A stretch of 64,000 nucleotides of DNA from the NCBI RefSeq assembly GCF_964204645.1, contig NC_134027.1, positions 27,206,485 through 27,270,484 of the forward strand. Direction: 5' to 3'. The translations under genes and the position numbers were made by a program. This DNA comes from Tubulanus polymorphus. Lineage: Eukaryota > Nemertea > Palaeonemertea > Tubulaniformes > Tubulanidae. Below are positions 12,690-35,930 of this stretch, in pieces; the first letter of the stretch is position 1; each line of letters begins with the position of its first letter. A model generated the notes under the pieces. The model did no database searches. It had not been told where the DNA came from and saw nothing but the letters and a program-made list of their open reading frames with translations.

Positions 12690-13012
12690 TTAATTCTCTC
12701 CTCATTCGATCAAACAGTTATCGAACATTTATTACAATATTTTACTACGAATTATTGCAAGAATTTGTCAAAATTTCCTCGAATTTAGACCCGAGAAAAT
12801 TAAGATTTTTATTATATTTGATTAGAACATCGGGCGCTAGATAGGAGAATTAATTCTCTCTTCTTTCGATTCGATGTTTCTTCAAACAATTATAGAACAT
12901 TTATTACAATATTTACTTACAATTTACTTACAGTTAAATTTCCTCGTATTAAGACCCGAGGAAATTACGAATTTTTATTATATTCAAAATTAAAACATCG
13001 GGCTTTAGATAG
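12690..13012 (+). repeat. tandem direct duplication of a ~160-bp AT-rich block
   Basis: Two diverged copies lie head to tail: 12690-12847 and 12849-13012. Both begin TTAATTCTCTC and share GAACATTTATTACAATATTT, a segment with GACCCGAG, and an end with ACATCGGGC...TAGATAGGA. Neither copy is coding. A 15-G run follows at 13018-13032. Confidence 0.85.
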
Positions 13013-14616
13013 GAGGAGGGGGGGGGGGGGGGTGACACTAAATATTGACACAAGTGAATATATGGAATTATTACATTTGTGTCTTCGGTCTATTTATTGT
13101 TGAATTCACATGTAATTAGCCACGGGTAAATATTTTATTCGTGAAATAATTGACGAACGGAAAATAGAAATCAAACTCTTATTGTTAATAATTAGGTCTT
13201 AATAAACCGTGATTGTTGACAACCTGCAGGCCACTAATTATTCGAATAAAAGTCTCTATTTTCTGCTTGATGAATTCGCGTCTATTTTTACAATAGTTGT
13301 TTATGGTTTTAATGAAGGACTTCCGTGTAACGTTAACTCGCTATTATCCCGTTTTGTAACCGTTAAATTTGACATCTCCTAATGAGACGCCGAGACGCGC
13401 TGCGTTATTAACTTCCTTTCATTGATAACTTCCGTCTGAAATGACGATCTACTAATAATATCACTAATTAGACAGAAATCCGCCGTGTCAAATAAACACT
13501 TGTTAAACCCGCGGTGAAAAAAGAAAGATTTGAAACTTCGAAGATTTATTAGAAAGAACTCAGAATTTCGGTTTTCAAGTTAATACCAATCAATTATCCA
13601 GGTATAATGGTTTTTTGCTTGAACATACAATGAAAAGATTTAAGCCTCGGAAAAGTTTATAGAAATTGCCGAATTTTCGGTTTCCAACTAAAAACTATCA
13701 ACCCTTGATGATAGTTTTCCTTTAAGAACTAAAAATTCTGAGTTTTAAATAAATCTTTTGATATTCTAAATCTTTCGGTTTTTTCGTCGCGGATTTGACA
13801 GCTTTACTAATGAGAGTTAAATGGGACCCGAGTCTGCGCGCTGTTAGAAAAAAGAAACGACTCTACGACAAATTCTAATTCAGCGGCGGCATAAAGAAAG
13901 ATTTATAGTTTGCCCTTTGTTCAACGCGTATTAACATCGACGATCCTGTAAAAACCATTCACACAACACATAACGACAAACACAATTAGAAGAGCGATTA
14001 TTTGCCACCATAAAGATTACCAGTAAATTTCCATCTAACCCCTGAAATAGCTCAGAATTTCAGAAATGTATTTCGTCCAGCGCAGATTCCCGAGAACGGG
14101 GATCAGAATTATGGCTATCAGTAATCTTGAGTTTGCGCGGAAGTTGACGTCGTAAGTTGCGATATAAATGTGTCGTTTATTCAAAACGATTTATGGTAGT
14201 TTTTAATGGTTGCACCTGAGACTCCTTTCACGGCGATCCATAAATACATTATTCCAACCAAGAAACTCTTTTACAATATCGTGTAATTTGTTATATCAAC
14301 ATTTCCGTCTTTTACTCAAATGAAATTCGGGTTCATTTGAAGTTTCGCTCCTCTTTAATCATCGCATTCTTTGCGTAGGCACAATTTCGACGTGAATTTT
14401 GATCTGATTACGAAATTAACCCCTAAGATTCTCAAAATCGTTACCACCGCGGAATTCACCAATAAACTCTATCTCTTATAGATATAACTATATAGTTACG
14501 TCATACGCGTCAGGCGGACCCTAATTTCAACGCCTTAAAAAGGACAAACGTATCTTAAAAACGTTGTAAGAATTATTTTATCCTCGGGTCACGACGAGTC
14601 TGGGTCTGATGTTATC

Positions 14617-14720
14617 TACGGTATATAAAGCATTGCTCATGTTTCCTACCGGAACAATAGTTGACGCCGAGGTGAGCCGCGGGGAGCCGCGGGGAGCCGT
14701 GGGTAGCCGTTAGCCCTGGG
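14617..14720 (+). promoter_or_regulatory. candidate TATA box and GC-rich 11-bp repeat
   Basis: TATATAAAG at about 14621 is a good TATA consensus. About 50 bp downstream CCGAG|GTGAGC resembles a splice donor, followed by three GAGCCGCGGGG-like 11-bp units (14672-14705). This could mark a non-coding first exon of the downstream GATA gene, whose first coding exon has a splice acceptor and therefore needs one. No direct evidence links them. Confidence 0.2.
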
Positions 14721-15231
14721 CACGCTTTAAACATTCATAGTTTACGTTTGCGCAATGTGGCTGATGATGAATTAATTGAATTGGCTGATTAATAGACGGC
14801 AAGAGTTTAATGAAGCTCGATTCAACTCGTCGACTCAACCCCCGACGTCCATCTCCATACAGCATTCAATGAGTTTAGTCAGGTGAATCGCGAGGAGCTT
14901 CAAACTATAACCACTGATTCAATGGGTGCCTCACAAAAAACATAATCATTGTTTATTTACTGAATCGAAGTGGTAAAAATATTTGTAAACGTATGACACA
15001 TTTACAGATCTTTATTTACGAAATGTTTATTTAAGATTTTAACCAAAAAGAAATTGTATAAACACGAGACGTTTCGGCTTCTGAAACCGAAACTCGAAAC
15101 GATATTTTCTAAAACTTCTGAAAAAAATCCTTTGCTATTTAGATTTTAAGTTTTTTCAAAACAGCTAATTTTCATTCAATATTCGCTGATGCCCATAGTG
15201 ATTATTTTACGAGGTTCATAAAGTGAATAAA

Positions 15232-15316
15232 ATCAAGAATTAAAATCAAAATAAACGACGTTTCGGACTCTCACTAGAGCTCATGAACGTCGTGTATTTT
15301 GGTTTTAATTCTTGAT
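15232..15316. repeat. inverted repeat, ~29-bp arms
   Basis: The left arm (15232-15260) starts ATCAAGAATTAAAATCAAAA and ends ACGACG. The right arm (15288-15316) reads as its near-perfect reverse complement, CGTCGT...ATTCTTGAT. The loop of about 27 nt contains TTTCGGACTCTCACTAG, which resembles the loops of hairpins near 7.87, 33.07 and 56.11 kb. Confidence 0.8.
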
Positions 15317-17574
15317 AAATAAAACTCGTTTCTTATATTCCAAAATTCGGTATCGTGGTTGGTCTTAAACTTATCATCATGTTCTCCACGCCTGAAAATT
15401 CGTATTTGAAAAAGACGGTGTGAAAAGTGTTAATTTCATCGGTCATTGAACAATTGTTTTAGGATTCAATGTGTCTTTTTATAAGCGACCTGTCAACACA
15501 TTGAATCGACTGATTTCATGCGGAACTGATTGTTCGATATGGTTCACATAAAACCAGCTGAAATATCTATCCATTTTTCATGAGTTTTAATTCAAATTCT
15601 GAAAAAAAAGGAATCCGCACTGAATTTCAGCCGTTTGAAGATTTAGAGTTTTTAAATTCTCGAAGGATTTCAGCGTTAAACGTGTCATCCATTTAATGAT
15701 TTCTTTATGAAAAACTGCGAGGCATAAAATTAACTTTGTGATAAATTCGAATTCGAGTTTTGATAAAATTTTCAAGCCGTGAAAACCGTATCGTATCGTC
15801 GACGAGGGCTGAGGGGGTCTCATGAGGACAGAGCGGGTCTCATGAGGACCGAGCGGGTCTCTAGTTCTCAATAGTGAGAAACTAGCGCCACTTTTTACGT
15901 ATTTCTACCTTCGACTAATAAAAGACGCCCGCCTAAAAAAAACATATGATGAAAACGTAACTGGAGCCTTAAGAATAACGAGTAGTATATTGAGTAGCGA
16001 ACCGAGGTAACACCAGCCAGTAGCGACGAGTAGCGCCGAAATGTTGGTTAAAGACGACGGCACGGGTTAGACTATATAATTTACTCAACGGGGCGACCAA
16101 TATGCGAGCGCTGTTTTGGAATTTCACATGGCTATTGAAACCCATTTTGATGAATGGCGAAAAACTAACATTTGAATAAGGACTGGCGACACAATGGCTT
16201 GAAGAGCTCTTAAAGAATGAATGCCAAACGGCGATTATCTGTTGGTGGATATTGTATTCGCTAGAGTCAAGAGGCGCGTGGAGCGAGCCGAACAACGTCA
16301 CAATGAGTTCCCTTCATTTTGCCACAAAACACGTCGGGATTATGAACTAAATTAGACGTTTTGAAGAGATTAAAAATGTAAACACTTGAAACTGTTTATG
16401 ATTTTCGTTTCGGCTGGTTTAAGATTTTGTCCTTAATAAACAGTACTATGCGTTTTAATGTCGTCATATGAAATACCGCTCGTCTCCTCGAGGCGGATCC
16501 CATCCCAAATCCGCTTAAAAATTTCAAAACAGCTTTTGCCTTCTAGAAACTAGACGTGGTTAAAGGCGAGCCTAGCCGTGTTGTAGTCGAAACGTTTGTG
16601 AATGATTCCTCTCGTGTGGATTCAGAAACGATTGATAAAATGTGGTACACGAAAAACTGAGAGTTTTAAAGATGATTTTGAGATAAAATATTTCAGCCAG
16701 TTGTTTTGTTATTGTATGAACGCGTGTAAAACGTGAAACATGAACGACAAGATTTTGAGATTTGTAAAATACACTATAACAACACGTAGATATCTGTTAT
16801 GATAAATCTTTCAACAACATATCTCAATGGGAACAAATACAAGAAGCTCTTTTATATAGTTGTAATTACACCCTTGTCCATGGGTTTAAACCGTTTAACC
16901 GTTTTGATTGACAGCTTCTTAATTAGCGAATTATTATGTGGATTAATATCGACCAATGGGAAACGTTGTTTCGCGTTCGGTGTCACCATTTTCGCTGAAA
17001 CGGTGATGTAATCTGTTCTGTGATTGGTCGGATGTGAGTTGTCGCGTCGAGTTGTCTGCTGTAGGGTTTCTGGCGCCATGAAGGAACGCACAAGGCGAAT
17101 CGAACGCAATTCATCTGTTTATAACAAATCTCAGGGTTCTCATCAAGCACTCAACATATCTATTGCATCTTTAGTCCGGTCGGGATTAGCTAAGGAGTTT
17201 ATGTCATAGTTCTAGTTCGCGAGGGACGATAAAACTATCGGAGCGCGACTCGGCAGTAACAAGTTTACATTCACGTGGTCCTGATCGCATATGATAAACT
17301 ATTGGATATATTCTGTAAGTGATCACCGGGTTTATCAGTTACATCTAAAATCCTAATTTATAGGCGAACTCGTCAACGCGACTGGACATACTAGTAATGA
17401 AGTATATTAACAGTTTTAATTTGTGTTTGGTCGCGATTTTATGAAAAAGTTTTTCAGACTCGACGGAATCGATACAAATTACAGCGAGCGCGCTATTAAG
17501 TGTCATGTAATATCGTATGAGGCTGTTACAGCTGTCATATCTATCTAGTATCAGGCGCCATGAGCTAATTTGTC

Positions 17575-17670
17575 CAGATTATCCGCTTATCACTGGTTAT
17601 CTCGATAAACCCGTGGCTTACCACTACGTCATCGCCTCTCTACGGTAACAATCACTATGATCGTTTATCT
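17575..17670. promoter_or_regulatory. cluster of GATA-factor motifs
   Basis: Within 95 bp there are at least three WGATAR matches on either strand (CTTATCA, TTATCT, TTTATCT) plus GATAAA. More occur just upstream (TGATAA near 17293, TTATCA near 17335). The cluster ends about 320 bp before the GATA start codon. GATA genes are known to autoregulate through such sites, but use here is inference. Confidence 0.35.
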
Positions 17671-17990
17671 CCAGTTTTGAAAACATTTTGATTTCGGATA
17701 TCCTATTGGTTGGTTTATCGTAGATCGGCGTGTGAGGCATAGTTTAAAAACTATTTGAAGAATGTGTTACTTCTATAAACAACGGATGAATGAATGAAAA
17801 TGTTGAATGATTTGTCAGTTTTCAATACGCAATGCTTCGATAGTTGGTTAAACGATATTTTGAATCGAGATGCTGAGAATATCGAGGAGAAAAAAGTTTT
17901 ATGAAATTCTGTTTCTTTAATTTCAGTTGATTACGATTTTATAAACGAATCTCGGAAAGAAATACGACGTTCTTGAGCGAGAAGAGAAAC

Positions 17991-31572
<13,582 letters not shown>

Positions 31573-32585
31573 TGACACTCGGTATATATATACACGTATA
31601 TACAATGCAAGCCATATTAAACAACATCGAACACTCTCGCGTTCCCCCTCTCCCCTCTCTCCCCCCTCTATACCTCTGTGCATTTATCCAACTTATCCTA
31701 ACGGTATAAAAGAGATAAATCTATATTTGCCCCCGAAAAGCATGTACGGTACATTTACTGGTGGCGCAAAACGAATTTCAGCTTTACACGGAATCCTGAT
31801 CGATCTTTAAGGCTTGTGGACAATGGAAATATATTGCTTACTATTCGCTCAGTTGTCAAATGAATTCATATTTCAATAACTTCGTTTTGGCACAAAACTT
31901 TGAATATTTGAAAACAGCTTTGGATCCCGGCATATTGATACGTACTTTTCTAAATGCATTTATTCTTTTGCGGTGTTTTTGCATTGATGGATTTTTGAAC
32001 TTCGAGAGAAGATGCCGAGATTTATTGTATGTAAATATAAAATGATATAAAACTCTTCTGTAAATAACAGATTATAATATAAATCGTATGACACGGACTC
32101 GTGTTGAGTCGACACAGAAAACGACACTTGTCGATATAAGTCGACAAGCTATTCTTTGTACTATTAGGTTGGGATTTGGTATCGTTTTTTTTCCTTGTAA
32201 AAGAATATTTTGCTGTAATGAAATATACATTCTACGAGAAGCATGTCAAGTGTAATTAATGATGTATTCACGTGTGAACAGTTAAAGTATAATGTAAAAT
32301 AAAATGCTGTACAAAATTGATTATAAGCAAGCAATATTTTTCAAAAGTTTCTTCCCAAAACATGACCTATACAGCTATACTTACCAATGATAACGAACAC
32401 GGTTATAATTTATTTGTTTGATAATTTTGACTGATGAAGTAAAATGTATGTAAAAATTGTATTGTATATATATATATATAAACCAACTGATTATGTGGTG
32501 GACTAAAACTACAGCAACAACATAAAAAAACAACATTACATTTTGTCAAGTGTAAAATAAAGAATAATGTATTAAAAAGTTGTTT
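31573..32585 (+). other. GATA 3' UTR
   Basis: About 1.0 kb of AT-rich sequence without coding signal. AATAAA occurs at 32298-32303 and at 32556-32561. The second is followed within 25-50 bp by GT/T-rich sequence (TTGTTTTTATGCTTTGTTTT), the usual layout of a cleavage site, so the transcript probably ends near 32580. The exact 3' end is inferred. Confidence 0.6.
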
Positions 32586-32600
32586 TTATGCTTTGTTTTA
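32556..32600 (+). terminator. polyadenylation signal of the GATA gene
   Basis: AATAAA at 32556-32561 with a T/GT-rich downstream element from about 32580. An upstream AATAAA at 32298 could give a shorter isoform. Confidence 0.55.
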
Positions 32601-35080
32601 TTGTGAGGATGTTTATGGTTCTTTCTTGAGGAACCAAAACCCGAAAGCTGACAAGAGAAATCCTTAAAGTATGCATAAGACGTTTTTATTGAAGCAACTC
32701 GAATCGTCCTACAACGCGCCTATAATGATTTGCCGTACAACGTCCATTTATTTAACCAAAGCGACCAAATCACTACTCGCTTTGATTCGATTTACAAGAT
32801 GGCGCCTACTACAGAAGCGTTCGGCGATAGATCATAAAACGAAATGGCGGCCTTTTCGATGGCAGAAAATTCAGGTTCGTGTTCCAGAGAGGAGGGTCGT
32901 CGATTTAAGGCGATTTGATTTGTGCCACGTGATAGTAATCGATAGAGTAAACTCGCTTTATCTCGGACATATTTCATCGGGCCAAGTTTGCTCGGGTTGG
33001 ACGAGGTTAACTGTATTCAGCGTTTAGACGATATCCTTGAATACTGCACTTCCCGTATTCGTTTCACCTTGATATGTTGAATAAACTGTGAGTTCAAGGA
33101 AACATTTCGGACTCTTATTATTCAACATATTTGTTATTAAATCACTTATGGCCGAGATTCGAACTTGATTTGACAGTGGAACAACTGCGTATAAATACTA
33201 ATGTATTACATATATCACAATAAGACCCTACAAATTAGTTTTGATATTGACACAGTTCGAACAAGAATTATGGGATCCAGACCGCAAAGTTTCACTGGTC
33301 GCGTATTTAGACCAATTGGATGTATACGTTCAAGATTAACCGAAATATCCCCAAAAATCGACCCAGTCAAAAATAGATAAACTTTAATATGGTCTTAGAC
33401 TAGTCTTAAATCTACCATAAGCCATGACTGCAACTGGCTGCCATGATCAGTCCTATAGTTGTAGGTTAAGTTAGAAACGTCTTATATATTGTATATTGGC
33501 TATGCATTTATCTTGTGTTATCACATCTTCGATTTTAGAAATGAATTTATCTTATCATCAAACGACGTCTGTCTTTAATGACTTCCTTACTATAAATTTG
33601 AATCCATCAACACTTTCGAAATAGCCTTTTATATTTTGATCAGCATTTAACAACGGGTTTAGGTAGCGTTAGTTGTCGAATTCGGCAGGGGATACGTATT
33701 TCATGAAAACTAATCCTACCCATTACTTCTATAAGCACTTCGTTCTGGTCGGTGTTTTCACAAGGTAGAATATGAAGGCATAATGTTTTTACCAGTTAGA
33801 ATAAGGAGGACAGTTCATACAGATAATCAACTCGCGGAGACTAACTCTTATATTTCTGAAAGTTTTAAGCAATACGTTTAGGACACATTCGTAGGCTAGT
33901 TTGATAGGAGATAGAATTTTGGCACAAAACATTCGAAAAAAACAATAATAATCCTGAGGAATAATCAATAGGGTTTTCTGTCCCTCTAATTGATTGATTA
34001 ATCGATACGGGTTTATTCGCCAAAATATATTATTGCGAATTTTACTCGTCGGCTGAATCTGGATAACGGAAGATATTTCACAGTCGTTAATGGCTTAATT
34101 TACGATGTACTCGATAGATGGCGCAGTGTGCGTTTAATTCGAGCAATTTAAAGTATTCGATTTTCCATCTTCTATTCTATTGGAATAATTAAGACATTCA
34201 AACTTAAATACTTGACATTTCAATTGGTAGAATTATCTTAAAGAGATTTCGCACGCGTATCTGCAGAACGTCTCGCAGGTATGCCATGCAGTCACCTAAC
34301 ACTGCAAACATTTGACCAGTCAACGGAATTAAAGCATCAAAATCTGCAAAATAAATCCAGAAAATCCCGACTTCAAAGTTCTGACTTCATTTCATATCTC
34401 ACCTTGGGGTAATCGAAACCACAGTTTATAGTAGGGCCTGCCTTATGGAGAGGTTAATCATCCTTGGAAATTATTCGATTTAAAAATACATTTCAGCAAT
34501 ACTCGACTCTTTTACCGGTAACTCTAGAGTCGATCCATCTACATCCATATACCGTGCAGGGAGGTATAGTATGAACGATAGGGCGATTCTAGGCAGTGGG
34601 TTTTGGGGTTTTTTGCGCCTTCCCATCGAGATTGCCGGCATTTTTGTTAGGATTGTCCTCGCGAAAAATAAATTTGTCTCTCATCTCTTGGGAATTTCTT
34701 TTTTAACCCCCCAAAAATATCAACCCGATTATGGAAGAACCGCATTTTTGTGGCCTTCAGCGTGAGTGTCCATCCGGGAAATGCCCTTCTTGTTCGTGCC
34801 TTCCAATTTTCCTAGATCTAAATGCTGAGTTGAGAAACTTCAGTTTTACAGTCATGTGAATCTCGTGTTGTGGAACTTTTAACTAACCAACTTTTTCACG
34901 TTGTCGCGGTCAAATTCGAACAACTGAACTAAACGGAGATCAATGTGATATTGCGGTGGCTAAACTTGGTCTACGGTCTGAAAGAAACGCGCGTCACTGG
35001 TGTCTATTTTAAACTACGTGCGTTATTAATCCATCCACCCAAAATCTGAAGAAAAAAATGAGAAATCACGAAATATTCAA
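32600..35080. other. intergenic DNA between GATA and DUSP genes
   Basis: No supported gene. The open frame at 32671-33027 (118 codons) has no recognisable domain. Visible pieces are a transposon-end-like segment at about 32997-33022 (GAGGTTAACTGTATTCAG), a hairpin at 33070-33130, and a fragment of the GGGGCCGG palindromic family at about 33390-33445. Confidence 0.5.
33068..33130. repeat. hairpin repeat with TTTCGGACTCTT loop
   Basis: ATATGTTGAATAA at the left is the reverse complement of TTATTATTCAACATAT at the right. The loop carries AACTGTGAGTTCAAGGAAAC and ATTTCGGACTCTT. Very similar loops occur near 7865-7905, 15260-15275 and 56112-56150, so this is one copy of a small dispersed family. 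Confidence 0.6.
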
Positions 35081-35485
35081 GAAGATACTGTTGATTTTGA
35101 TGAATGACGTAAATGACGACATTCAACGTTTTTACGGTTGCGTCTATGGAGTAATTGGCTACTACGGATATATATAGCTGGACCGTAGTTTCATTCATAA
35201 TCATCTAAACCACTCTCCTTATATGGCAAGTGAATAAAGTTAGTGAATGAACTTACATACGGGTTAGCGTAACGTCATTTGTCTACAGGTCGTTGATTGG
35301 CTGAGTAAACGGATGAATGCGAGGAACACTAGTTTACAGTCAGAACCGCGTTGAACTACACACACGCGCGACGTATACATACACGGCGCTCTCACATCTT
35401 TAACACTTATAACGCCGTACACATCACCCAAATTCGATTACTGGGATTTTTTGGATTAAGTTATATCCGTCGCTATCGAGATTGA
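35080..35485 (+). promoter_or_regulatory. candidate promoter region of the DUSP6-like gene
   Basis: The 400 bp before the first in-frame ATG contain a perfect CArG (SRF) word CCTTATATGG at 35217-35226, an inverted CCAAT box (ATTGG, 35296-35300), and CRE/AP-1-like words TGACGTAA and AACGTCAT (about 35105 and 35272). TATATATA lies near 35170. DUSP6 genes are ERK-induced, so SRF/ETS-type control would make sense. The start site itself is not visible. Confidence 0.35.
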
Positions 35486-35542
35486 ATGCTTTATCGTTGT
35501 CAACAGATTTCAAGGACGCTTTATCGGAATTTAGGTCATACC

Positions 35543-35930
35543 ATGCCTAGTATGGAGAGTAACGGCGCGGCAATGGCGGTTACTCCTGATTATCTTCGAG
35601 ATGAAATACGAATTGGTGCTGATCCTTTGATTTTAGACTGTCGGAGTCAGGTTGATTTTGCGGCTATGCACGTCGAAGGAGCTATCAATGTTTCGATACC
35701 GAGTCTAATGTTAAGGAGACTCAAGAAGGGAAATCTTTCGGTAGCTTCAGTTTTACAATCAAAAGACGCCAAGGAAGTATTCATGAGAAAGTGTAAAACT
35801 CAAACTCTCATCTTATACGACGAAACAACATCATCTTCTACAGACATTACAAATGTGAATTCAAACAGTATTACGAATCTGCTAATAAAGAGACTCGCAG
35901 AAGAAGGTTGTCATGTGTGCTATCTACAAG
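35543..35930 (+). CDS. DUSP6: DUSP6-like, first coding exon (rhodanese domain)
   Basis: Encodes residues 1-129 plus the first base of codon 130. It covers the non-catalytic ERK-binding domain up to [10 protein letters not shown]. The donor is CAAG|GCAAGT (35931-35936), a GC donor. The only nearby GT (35935) would shift the frame and destroy the conserved YLQGGF junction. Confidence 0.93.

Larger units (their letters stand above)
6011..14600. other. gene-free region upstream of GATA gene
   Basis: No coding exon recognised. Contents are two foldback elements (6853-6961, 7719-7833), a GA block (7360-7464), a direct duplication (12690-13012), a 15-G run at 13018-13032, an 11-bp triplicate (AGGTATAGGGG, 10806-10839), and paired CACGTG E-boxes at 6487 and 6516. 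Three GATA motifs lie within 30 bp at about 6721-6743. Open frames of 60-118 codons (for example 8029-8385 minus, 9935-10240 plus) have no recognisable motif and look like chance. Confidence 0.45.
14721..17926. other. GATA upstream / 5' intron region
   Basis: No coding exon recognised. There is a strong inverted repeat at 15232-15316, a near-duplicate pair of GAGCGGGTCTC segments at 15830-15860, and a concentration of GATA motifs at 17290-17670. The open frame at 15969-16301 (minus, 110 codons) has no recognisable domain. Because the coding exon at 17991 follows a splice acceptor, at least the last part of this block is probably 5' intron. Confidence 0.4.

Noticed and set aside
16180-16200. 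Recurring ACTGGCGACAC word (also near 20610 and 28268)
   Set aside because: Flanks of the three copies do not align, so it is probably chance in a long window.
15969-16301. 110-codon minus-strand frame
   Set aside because: No recognisable motif or supporting splice context; length is within chance for a long window.
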